Shown piece after piece: positions 10,974 to 21,925 of a stretch of DNA of 58,160 nucleotides. The DNA comes from Parachlorella kessleri (Eukaryota; Chlorophyta; Trebouxiophyceae; Chlorellales; Chlorellaceae), in assembly GCA_001598975.1 (NCBI GenBank), contig BBXU01001219.1, positions 1-58,160 of the forward strand. Direction: 5' to 3'. Position numbers and translations under genes: made by a program. A model generated the notes under the pieces. It worked only from the letters and a program-made list of their open reading frames with translations, had not been told where the DNA came from and did no database searches. Position 1 is the stretch's first letter. Each line of letters begins with the position of its first letter.

Positions 10974-13900
10974 ATGAGCCCTCGCTTTCTAGTCCAGCGC
11001 AGCTGGAGGTCAAGGCAGGGTGCTGTGCTCGTAACTATGATAGCCCTTGTCCTCCTCCTGGCGACGCAGTTCCTCAGGGTGGGGCAGGTGAGGCCACTGG
11101 CTTGCAGTTCGCTTCAAGCAACTTTTTACTTTTGAGTCCAGCCGGCTGCGCTGTCTTATCAAGCCTCGGGCTGAGACCGCTTGCTGCCTCCTTGTTGGGC
11201 GTATCTGTGGGAAAAGGTCCTTCTGGCCAGCGAGCAAGCGCCTAACAGTCCAGGTAGCTTGTGAAGCTTTATGTTCAAAACTATCCCATGCAGATGGAGC
11301 AGCATGGGTCTGAGCTTGAGCCCCGGAAGCCAGCTCACACGGCAGCGGGGTCACACGCTGGACTTCAGCGGGAACTCGCAGAGGAGGCAGAGCCGTCACT
11401 TTCACCTACAAAAGTATACCCGCACGTGGCACTCATGTTCCTGGCTCGTGGGCCGCTGCCCCTGGAGCGCATGTGGGAGGAGTTTTTTCAGACGGCTGCA
11501 GAGGTATGGACCTGGTTGGGTTGAATCCTTGACTTCAATTTCGTTTCCACAGCACGGTGGCCCTCAGTGGACTGCTTACTACAGCGCTGCACATTGAGGG
11601 TGCAATGTGGACCCTCAATGTGCACATTGCAAACTTGGTTTGCCCGTCTTGTGCGATAGGCCAGCAAACACACAGGTGCAACAAATTCACCTCTCACTTT
11701 GTACAGATGGAGCCAGCATTCCACTCAGGCCTTCTGCCCACCAGAAGTCAAGGGACGGCTGCATCTCAGCAGGGTAGTCACCAGGCGCTGCCGGTCACTG
11801 AACCTCAGGCAGATGCTGAGGAGCCCCATGCTTCAAGCCTGGGGGAGCCAGGAGCTAGGAGACAGCTGCGGCTTGCACCTGTTGCAAAAGCTGTGGATGG
11901 GGCTAGATACCCTGGCCGGGATTTAGCAGCAGCCCCTCAGCAACTAGTTGGGCAGCGCGGGCGGGCGGGAATTGCTGGTGACGATGAGCAGCATGACCTG
12001 CTGGGCTGGCTGCGTATAGCTTGGAGCAAGCCCCAGACCCGATATGGGTCCCAGCAACTCTCCGTATCCAGCACACGTCAGGAGCGACAGCGAGGGCAGA
12101 AAGGGCAGGGGAAGCAGCAGCCTGATGGGTGCTTGGGGTGTTCCCAGCCCCAATTCCTCATGGGCAAATCACACCAAGTGAGCAACATCCACGATGGCAA
12201 CATGACGAGCCAGAGGGGTCTCCTGGGAGCAAGCCAGTTCTCCATGATTCGCGATAGCCTCTCGGCACGCAGAGGCCCAAAAGCACGCTCAGCAGCCCGC
12301 CGTCACAGGGACCCCAGCAGTGGTAGCAGCAGAGTCAGCGGTAATTTTGGAGATGGGACACCTAGCGCTATGTCTCAGCTTGACCCTACGGGCGTGGTCG
12401 CAAGGCAGGCGCTGTTCAGTGTGTATGTCCACACTGCCCCCAAATTTGCCTTTTCTGCAAGTGAGTGACCAGCTCCGATGGCGCCACGGCATCAGCCTGT
12501 TGCAGAATAGGCTTTCCTTGGCTGCTCACCCCACTTAGCAACTGACATTGAAGGTTGATCAGCCTGCCTCAGACGCCAATCTTAAGCTTGCCTGCAGGAT
12601 CCATTTTTGCTGGGTACCAGATACGCGACAGGGTGCAAGTGGCATGGGGTCAGTACACTGTGGTGAGTGGAAAAGGTGCCCTGCAGGAGCCGAGAGACGA
12701 AGCCGTCAACTAGGGTTGCATGTAGGCTAGCTAGTGTTGACTGAGTTTCCCAGTGTGCCCACGACCTTTGAAGCAACACCAGACACCTCTTGCCACCCCT
12801 CCTGCCATCCCACCCTACTGTGCGTTATATATATCGCGAGAAAGCTATCATGCAGCCGGTGTCGCCACAATTGAGGCGCTATGGCACCTGCAGAGGACTA
12901 GCTGCTGGGACATGAGTTCCCTTGTCGCCAACAACTTCAGCACCGTTATGTTGTGTTTTGTGGGTATCCAATGTCCTAGGTTTGGTTGGTCACACTTACA
13001 GGGGCCCGCGGCAGCATGATAAGGGGGGCCTGCTTGGCTAGGCTAGACCCGCTTTCTGCGAATAGAAGCGGACTTTCCTCCTTAATTTTAGCAGAACTAT
13101 CTCTCATCTATTACTTATTGCTGCACCGCCGCAGGCAGAAGCGGAGCGTCGTCTGCTCAAGGCAGCTCTTCAGGACCCCCGCAACCAGCGCTTTGTGTTG
13201 CTGTCCGAAAGTTGTGCACCCCTCTACCCGCCGCACGTAATCTACTTGCAGCTGCTTAGTGAGGCAAGGAGCCGACTGAATGCTTGCCTGGAGCCAGGGA
13301 AGCTGGCAGATAGGTGAGCAGGGGCTGAATAGAAGGCGAGCAGGGAGGTTGCATGGGCGTGGGGCCTCCAAGTCCTCTATTCTGCATGAATGTGCACATG
13401 CGTGGTTCCTAGTTTGCGCCGCCCGTACCTACAGTTGCTGACTGATGCGGCTTGTTTCCCGGCACGCTCGTAACACTCCGCCTACTGCTTTGTGCATTCC
13501 ATTTTGATTGTGGCATCTTGAGTTCCATGCAGTCTTCACTTGGTGCATGTGCTCTGTTGCAAGGAAGTTTGTGGATCGTGGCAAATGTTTGCTGCAAGAC
13601 CGCCTGTGTATGGCGATTGTTTCAGGCGAAACACCCTGCCGTTTGCTTTGGGGTGTCTCCAGGTGGACTCCTGCTTTGCACCGCCCTGGCTATCTCACCT
13701 TTTATACATGGAGGAAGGCATCGCAATGGAAGGCTCTGAACAGAGAGCATGCACAGGTTGGTCTCATCTTGCTGTCCTCGGTTCCATGCTTGTCGTCAAT
13801 GGCAGTTTGAGGCTGACGTGCCGGTCAGTCTCCTGCCCCAGCACTCTTACATAGCACCTGCTGTGTGGACCTGGACCTGCTGTGTGGACTGGTATGGCCA

Positions 13901-15545
13901 GCTGGGAAGAGGAGAGGAGTGGCCCCTTAGAATTGGCGGTATACATCAAGTGTCGGAGTGATGGCCCTGACTGGCGGTAGGCATTGAGAGTGGGGCTCTG
14001 ATCGCTGCTGAAAGGTGGCCAGTCAGAAAAGAACTCAGTCATCCCCCACCCTTGCACACCGATTTGGCTGTGTGCCTAACTGCAGTTGGTGGCTGGCGAT
14101 GACCAGCTATGGCGTATCTTTCAGCAAGAGTGCTACTCCTACGTGCCGGGCAAGGTCCTTCTGCCGCCGTACTTGGCGCACCTCTGGCGGCCGGAGTTGC
14201 CTGATAGGAACTGCATCTCGGATGAGCACTATGTGGCGACGCTCTTGTCCCTGCATGGAAGGGATAACGAGGTACAGGCCTTGGGCGTTCCCTTGCCGTC
14301 GCTCCTTCTTCAGTGGGTGACATGAGGCCGTAACGGGTGGGAAAGCTCAATATTGAGCTAGTAGCATCGGGTTGCCGGTTTACTGCAATGCACCTTAGGG
14401 TGCCTGCAACTGCTTAACAGTAGCGAGGGAAGTCCGCTCAAGCTTGGCTCTGCAGAGAGTGCTCAAGTAGGGTCTTTGGGGCAAACATGCTGCTGCCGCC
14501 TGCTGCAGACAACATGCCGGGACTCGCTGACCTACACTGACTGGAAGCCAGGCCTGTGGAGCCCCCAAGTATACCGTGGTCGGTCAGTGAACCGGGAGCT
14601 TATAGAAAGGTACGGAAGGAACTAGCTTGAGCAAGGCAGGGCGCACTTGTGTGTGGCACTGGAGGAGAGATAGCAACCCATGTGATATAAGTAGCAGCAG
14701 GTGTATGGTGTTAGGCGTACAATGTCAGTGCATGGTATGTTTCTGGTGCTGTCGGCAATGGGGCTGGGATTCAGCTGGGGCCTGCATTGACCTGCTGTGG
14801 TTTTGCTGTGGTGCGGCCCAAGTCTTTGTAGCATGATAACCTCAACGAGTTACAGCAAGCGCAAACCAGCTCATACAGAGTGTACCTTACACAGCCCAGC
14901 TGGCGGGCATACTTTGCTTGAAGATGAAACCATCTTACCACCCAAAGTCTGCTCCATGCAGGCTTCGGACGGCCAATGGATGCCAGGCTGCAGAAGCCAT
15001 GCGCAGTGCCAGCAGTATGTTTCACAGGAAAGGAGGGCAGAGGGAGCTGGCTGGGCAAGGCCCCTACAAGCCCTTGTCGGTAGGTGTGATGCCCCTGCAC
15101 ACGGCTTGGTCTATCGTGCTGGATCCGGACGGCATGAAGGGGCACCATGATGTGGTCTGCCATTTGATACGTCATCTTTGTTATATGCCTAGCAGCTCAC
15201 AGTGCGACGCCAGCCATGCTGCTGATGGGTGAGGCTTGTTTCTGCTGAGAACCAGTTACTTTGCCCCTCGCTCATTGAAATCCCACTAAACCACGAGGAG
15301 CGCTGATCGCATGAAGCCCCATGTGGTGTTCCGTGGCCTGCCACCCAAGGACAGCCTGGCTTTGCGGGCCCACTAGTGGGCGCTGCCGCCACAGGCACCC
15401 ACCTTGCACTCGGGACTGCCTGCTCCTGCAGGCTGACTGCTTCCTCTTTGCCCGCAAGTTCTCAGCCGACTCGCTGCCTTGGTTGATAGCGCTGGGGCGA
15501 GACTGCACGCAAGGCACGGGCATCGCAAAAGAGTGCGTGGGGTGA
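10974..15545 (+). CDS. GT14 family (core-2/I-branching/DUF266-like) glycosyltransferase, type II membrane protein
   Basis: Ten exons: 10974-11087, 11294-11503, 11707-12460, 12598-12662, 13135-13313, 13564-13756, 14086-14271, 14509-14609, 14962-15079, 15432-15545. All phases match, giving 677 residues. Residues 1-16 are basic and residues 17-33 form one hydrophobic segment, the signal anchor of a Golgi type II enzyme; this short first exon fixes the start. GT14 landmarks then follow in order: VALMFLARGPLPLE, LFSVYVHTAPKF, a block ending VAWGQYTV, AEAERRLL, RFVLLSESCAPLYP, WRKASQWKALNREHA, CISDEHYVATLL, TYTDWKPG and near the end CFLFARKF. The family transfers sugars, often GlcNAc or other hexoses, to glycans in the secretory pathway; the acceptor is unknown. 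Exon 3 adds a Gln/Ser-rich insertion of about 230 residues between the first strand and the YVH motif, absent from typical members. Confidence 0.92.
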
Positions 15546-16683
15546 GGAGGTGACTGGCCTCATCCGGCAGAAAATTGCGGTGTGTGGCAACTGCACAGCC
15601 CCAGTGCTTCCTTGATGAGTATTTAGGGCTTCTTCCCTGTTTCTATTTAGGGTGGTAGGTAATGCGATCAGATAGGAGGTACGGGTATGCTGGGTTGACA
15701 GGGTTCTATGCAGTTATGCTCTGTGTCTTGCCTGTCTCTGTTCGTTGCTGGAAGCATGCAAACCATGCATGATGCAAACAATGCGAGGTAAGGGTGAACT
15801 GTCCTGACGGGTCTGGAAGCAGGTATGCGCTGTTGTTCCTTCTCATTTCATTCCTTGTAGCTCTTGATATTCTTTGACCCAAACCTTCGTGTACTCTTTG
15901 TTGATAGTGGCAGGGGGTCCGAAAGACTCTTGTTGACAGGGCATGAGGGCTCGGGCACGAAGTGCACGCTGCCGGATTGCCTGAGTTGGCTTTCAAAGCG
16001 CCGTATTTGCTTGTCTTGTCATTGATATCTCTGCAAGCGCATTGCTTGCCCTGACTGAAGCTTGCCCTGACTGAAGCTTGGCTGCAGGTACACGGCCTTG
16101 CATGATAGAGGCAGTTGAGTAAGGTTGCATGAATGGATGAATAAGGTTGCATATTGAGAGCCAGTGGCTCGTAGAGATTAAACATTTTCAATAAGTCGCC
16201 CACATCTGGAGAGAGGGGCCCAAGTCGGCTGATATATTCATATTGAAATAAACAAGGGGCTGCACAAGCATGACATGGTATGGCTATGCATTTCACCCAC
16301 AGGGACAGCAGGTCAGTTGGCCTGGGACCGCAGAGGGCACACAAACATCAGACATACATGCACACATGAAGCAGCAAGGAAATTGTCCTGAAAGCAGGAC
16401 CAGACAATACCAACTGGCCAATTCTAAGTACACAGAGGTCGGCAGCATGCATTGCCGCTGAGTTGAGTGAATAGAAGCAATACACCATCATAGGAAAATA
16501 CAGATTGATCTCTACAGAAACCGGGGGATACCTGACAGGCAGGCATAAAGACTTTTCAGGGGAGACAAATGGGCAGCCCCACCACATGTTGCGCAAGTCC
16601 TCATTATAGTTGAGCACCGCTTGACCGTCCCCGCAAACTGTCAGGCTTACTCCACATCCCACTCGGTATTGGTACTCGGCGCC
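15546..16683. other. convergent intergenic region
   Basis: About 1.1 kb between the stop of the plus-strand glycosyltransferase (15545) and the stop of the minus-strand MATE gene (16684). It should contain both 3' UTRs. Small local duplications occur (CTGACTGAAGCTTG twice near 16054; AAGGTTGCAT twice near 16121-16150). I see no exon with family similarity. Confidence 0.5.
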
Positions 16684-19600
16684 CTACTCTTGCAATTTCC
16701 GAGTCACGGGCGCCAGCTTTTGGAATGGTCCCAGCCTCAGGCGGAACGGCACATACACCGTAAGAAACCGCCCTGCCAGCAGGGCCGTCAAGCCAGCCCA
16801 GACCGCAGCAAGCACAGCATCGGCGCCGGCGCCCCATCGGTCCGCCAGCACAGCGCCCCCCAGCATGACTGCCAGCGAGGCGCCGGCTGACAGGGCGGAT
16901 GCTACCGATGCGTAGCGGTAGCCGCCGGTGCCGTAAACCAGACCATCCATGAGAAACCCGAGCGAGTAAAACATTTGAATCGCCACCTGCAAACAGGCGG
17001 GGGGAAGGAAGGACTTGGTGCATATGCCAGCTTAGATTCCGGTGGGTGGTGTAAAGGAGGCCGCCTGTCAGGGACACCCGTTGCCACCGAAGATTGTCTG
17101 CATGGCCGCCTGCAAGAAAGACGCTGGTATGGCGCAAGCAAAGGGCGGACATCCCCCAGCGGGGAGCTAGAAATAAATGCCACCCACACACACGGCCACC
17201 CACCCAAGAAGCCAAGCAGGCATATGCTTTGTATGACGACCTGTACGGCCAGGGACCTACAACTCCCCAGCACTGTTCGGAAGCATGGGACAACGTATCC
17301 TAGCAAGGCAGGTCAGGAGAGACTTTCAACGTAGGCACTCTTATTCACCAGCATGGCATAGGGCGAACCGACAACTAGCCTGGTTACCCGCTGCAAGGAT
17401 GAATAGCCCCCCTCCGGCAACCTCCACAGCACTGCTCACGATGTTCAGTGCCCACGCCAACAGGGTAACTACACCAGGAAATACAGAGCAGAATTGCATG
17501 GGACCCTGTCAGCCCAGTACCTCCGTACCTCCTCTGATCGCACTGCCTGCCACCCTAAATATATACCAGGCAGCACATGCACTCACCACAAAGGGCATGG
17601 TGTGGTTGATAGCTGCCAAAACTGCTGGGTCAGTCGTAAATAAGCGGGGTAGAAATGGGGAGGCCAGCCCCAGCCCTGCCATGACTAGGAATCCAAGGTT
17701 GGTTGCCAGCTGCAGCGAGCGGTCCGCAACCGCCTGCACTACATTATGTGAAAGTTGGAACAGGGTAAGAGCTGTCATGTCACAAAGTTGGTCGCCAGCA
17801 GCAGCGACGGGCCAGCCGCCAGCTGTTGAGCGCAAGGGCAAAAAGTGACTGACAGTGGTTCCCCATTTGAGGGGGTGACCGGGCAGCTGGCTGGCCGCAA
17901 CACCGTTGGGTCTCATACATAACCCCTCCTTCTACATAACCCCTCCAAGCACCAGCCGAGCAGCGACCAAGGGCCCTTGCTGAACGAACCAAGCCAGGTT
18001 ACCGCACATGCCCAACAGCCAGGCTGACAGGAGAGGAGCAAGCACAACATCCATGCACAGCACTTTCCCGACGGGCTGAGCACTGCTCACCTTGGCAGTG
18101 TGCTTGTCACCGGCTGCCGTGCTTTTGGCCAGCATCGCCTGCGCCGCTACGCTGAGGCTGTCCGCGCACAGCGCAGCAGCCAGCGCTAGCTGCAAGCACC
18201 GACGCTGGACGCAGGTTGAACTCTACCACCCCGAGCCTGTGACGTACTTGGCAACTATTACCCCCAGGTCAGGCACAGTGATCGCTTTGAAGCCTCAACA
18301 GTGCCCAGACCGTCAGGAGGGTATCAGATTAGCTCAAATAAAACAGTGTGGCTTGTGGCCCGACCCTGGTGACCATCTGGCCACTGTTAAACACCCCCCC
18401 CCCCCCCCACCCCCCCCCACCCCAAGTGCTACACACTTCCTTGACGGCATATATACTCCCAGACAATGGGGTGTGCCACACGGTTCCACAGAAGTGCTCC
18501 TTACAAGAAATGATGTCTACCTGTAGGCAGACTTGGTGGGCCGCGGTGTGTACTGCATCCGTGCGGGCAACAATGCCGGTGGCCGTGGCGAAGCAGCTAT
18601 ACACAGCCAGCGTGCGCAGCATAACCAGGCCTGCACCACTACACAAGAGAGTCACCCTTGCTATCATGTATAGCCTCTTCTTTGTCTTTTATATTTTTCA
18701 ACCTGGCGCCAGACCATCAGGCCCTGCGCCCTGCATTTGGTGCGGCTGGCGACGCTTTCATCCCTCACCACTGCTCCTCCCAGATACCCACCACAGTCGC
18801 AGCGCCCAATAGCCGCACTGTGTTGCAAATCGATCTAGCAGCACAGACTCTTCGGTCACATGGGTTACCTATGACCGCGCTACAAAAGCACGGTCGTAGG
18901 CACAGGGGAGCCTAGAAGAAATACTCACCGGTAGGTCTCAGGTATTCCAGGGTGTTGCTCAGCGCCTGCCCACCCATCAGGGACAGCTTGTAGCGGCGGC
19001 CCAGCACGCCCAGCAGCACCACCAGAGACACTAGCTGCGGGAAGCAGGGGCAGCCGTGGCAGGGTTACAAGGGCAGGAAGTGGACACAAAGGCACGACCT
19101 GGCCAAGAAACTGCACCAGGGATCCTTCTGCCCCGTGGCCAGAGTGCTCTTAAATCTCAGCAGCTGAGCTTGATTATATGACCAGTTGGCCTCTTTGAAA
19201 AACATGACTGATATATTACCAGACCCTGTGCTGCTGAGCTCAGTGCCTGCCTTTTCTAAACAAACCAAGGTTACTTTAACCCGTACCGCTTCCGTGCTCG
19301 CATGCCAAGAGAACAGCATACTGCACATGTCGGGGCGGCTCCCTGGTATGCAACTGACCTGCGACAGCGCGACGGCCGCGGCAGCGCCCTTGACGCCCCA
19401 GCCAAACGTGAATATGAAGAGGGGCTCTAGCAAAATGTTGATCACGTTGCAGACCATGGTAGCCTTATACTGGCTGTTGGAGTCTCTGCACTAGGAACGG
19501 AGGAGGAGGAGGCAGTTGGGGGCAAGGGCAAGGATATCGTTCCATGCCATAACATTGACTGCATGCTAACTCCACTACCCCATGGGCCTCAGACTCACCA

Positions 19601-21332
19601 CTGGACGCAGTCTGAGCATGCCAGCAGCAACTATGCCCGAACAAATGAGGGGTTTGGACAGCGAGTGATGGGCAGGAGACAACACCCAAGCAGGCGTTTG
19701 CCAGTCGGCATGCTGGTGCAAATGTGCTGGCCACCACCACTCCAGCAAGTACAGAGGCCCCCTGCTATGTGACGAGCACCACTCAAGGCACGGCTACGGC
19801 TGTGCCCTTGAGGCCTGGGCGTACCTACTTATTTATTTAATTAATAAGTTATTTGCTATGTGAGGAGGAGAAAACGAGGTGCACCTACCCGAGACCTCGG
19901 CAGCAGCCTTGCAGCGTCAGTAGCAGGAGCGGGATGGGGGCGGTGAGAGCCCGGATAAATAGGTAGCTGGCAGCATCGGGGTAGAGTGGTGAAGCGGGGC
20001 CTGCACGGAGACACACACTGTGCCTGGAACCCCAATAAACTTAAAAACCCTAACATCAATTTGACAAGGCGTGGTAGCAGGCCCAGATTACACATGCTGC
20101 GCTGCTGCCGCTGTAATGCATGTACGTTACAGAGACAACCACATGTGATCATCACAGGGAGGGACCATTGACATGGAGCACATCTGTAGAAAGGAGCAAG
20201 GCTTCTCCTCAGCTTTGCAAGGCACACACCGAGGGAGCTTCTTGCAACTCGTAGAACTGCCGATAAGGAGTGTGAAGCCTACCTGCTCCCCAGAGGTCCA
20301 GCCCGGGTACTGCCCACAAGCCAAGAGCAGACGCCTCGACAGCTCCCACCACCAACGCCACCAGAATGACTCCCGATAGGGCCTGCCCAACACTGTCCAC
20401 TGCAGCAGGGGTCCCAGCTGTAGACAGCAGAGGGACCAAAAGTTAGGAGGGAGGGTGGCCTAATGCCAGCCAGTGTGACCTTGCCGCTTCCAAGCCTGAC
20501 CGCTTTCGGTGCTGCCTGTGCAATCGATGAGGGCAGGGAACAACATAGTTTGTAACTGGGCCTAGTTTGTAACTGATGGCGTATGTATGGCAGGAAGGGG
20601 TCCAAGCCAACCAGAGAAGGGCAGCATGCCCTAACCCTCGCATGTTGTGTAACCACACCTCAGTGGACACCAAGCCTACCTTTTCTGGCGTCTTGCTCCT
20701 GCCCTAGGGCTGCGGCAATGGTGGAGACTGACACAATTAGTAGCGGCGTGTTCACAAGCTTGGTGGCAGCCAGGTAGAGACTTGATGCCACGCCAACTGC
20801 TGCGAGCTGCTCAGAGCCGAGCCGCCCGACCCAGGCAGTGCTAACGAGGGAAGCCAGGGAGTCCGCCGCCATAGCGGCTGCACCCTGCAGAAGCAGCGCA
20901 TTTACATATCTTAGTGCGCAGGTGCTATGAATTTCGGCAAGCCCTGTACCCAAAGTGCAGGAGCGAGCTTTGCTCAGCTGACGTGGCCCTCTGCTGGTTG
21001 GGCAAACCTACCGGTAGGGCCAGGCTGAAGATCTCCTTATCTATTGCAGCAGTGCTGATAGGCTGTGGGTGCAGTTCAGAATCGACTGCCGCCAGGGACG
21101 CATCTACAAGCTGCTCTGTGACTGAGTCACCATCCTGCTCCCCAAACTCCGCGTTGAAAGCAGCTAAGACTGGTCGCGGGTTTCGTCGCCTTAGCGTGGC
21201 ACTGTGTTTGTGTTGGTTTTGCAACTGGGGCGTTGCAACACCGCGTGTCCCAAGCAGGCTTCTATCCATGCTTCTATCTCGAGTTGCGGCAGAATGACAT
21301 GACGACAGAGCGCGCAAGTGCCAGTGTCCCAT
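16684..21332 (-). CDS. MATE-family transporter (DinF-like plant/algal type), possibly plastid-targeted
   Basis: Ten exons: 21332-21012, 20884-20680, 20417-20283, 20000-19889, 19485-19359, 19034-18929, 18630-18521, 18189-18091, 17733-17587, 16986-16684. All phases match, giving 554 residues with TAA at 16684-16686. The MATE core begins at AIDKEIFSLALP (about residue 96). It runs through the first helix (SLASLVSTAWVGRLGSEQLA), the LLLTLQGCCRGLGDS loop that carries the family's Q-G-x-x-R-G motif, a helix ending IFTFGWGVKGAA, VADRSLQLATN and the final MFYSLGFLMDGLVYG. Members export organic cations, phenolics or organic acids in exchange for protons or sodium. The first 95 residues are rich in Arg, Ser and Ala with few acidic residues early on, like a chloroplast transit peptide, as in plant EDS5/DTX44-47 relatives. 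A second in-frame ATG about 20 codons downstream is also possible. The substrate is unknown. Confidence 0.92.
18393..18424. repeat. C-rich homopolymer tract in a MATE intron
   Basis: Two long C runs separated by single A residues, inside the intron between MATE exons 18630-18521 and 18189-18091. On the coding strand it is G-rich and could form a quadruplex or cause assembly errors. It does not touch the exons. Confidence 0.7.
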
Positions 21333-21925
21333 AGTTGCCAGTGAACAAATAATATAGCAAGGAATAAACCTAATTGATAGGAAAAACTGCCAGGGAGGGC
21401 TAACCTAACAGCTAACGACAAACCAAGACTTGCGTACAGGCTGTGAAAACAGCATGTAAATACTTTCTGTGATTCAGCGATAATCCGAAAGAAACCTACG
21501 ACAGTCTGCAGGAGAATTGTGCGAGCATGGGTGAATTCAGAAGCGGGATGAGTCTTGGCGGTACTGCCTGTACTAGCCAGCGAGGCGCAGGCGCAGGTCG
21601 GTCTAAGTCTCGAGCCCATATCGCACACCACACATATAGGACTAAGGCCTAGCCCCGGATATCAGATGCCCTCCCTGGGGCAGTGCATGCAAAGGCTTGC
21701 CCAGGGCGTGGGCCTGCTTGTCAGACATCATGAAGCAACATGAAGCTGACCATGCTGGGCGTGAGTCGGGTCCTGGGCGAGGGTCCACTTGGCCAACCGC
21801 GTGCCTCTGCTCCCTTCGGGTTGTGCATAGGGTGCCCTGAAAGGGCATGCCGTTTTTCGAAGCCTGCTTGGAGGGCTACGGAACGCTTGCCGTGTCAGTT
21901 TTGACTGGGTAGCCTCTTGTCAAAC
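21333..21925. promoter_or_regulatory. divergent promoter region of MATE and receptor-like kinase genes
   Basis: 593 bp between the MATE start (21332, minus) and the kinase start (21926, plus). It contains an AT-rich stretch with AATAATATAG near 21349, suitable as a minus-strand core promoter. Translation of the region gives no conserved protein. Confidence 0.5.

Noticed and set aside
17330..17470. Candidate extra MATE exon reading ALNIVSS
   Set aside because: Joining exon 17733-17587 directly to 16986-16684 keeps phase and family sequence; the candidate adds nothing conserved.
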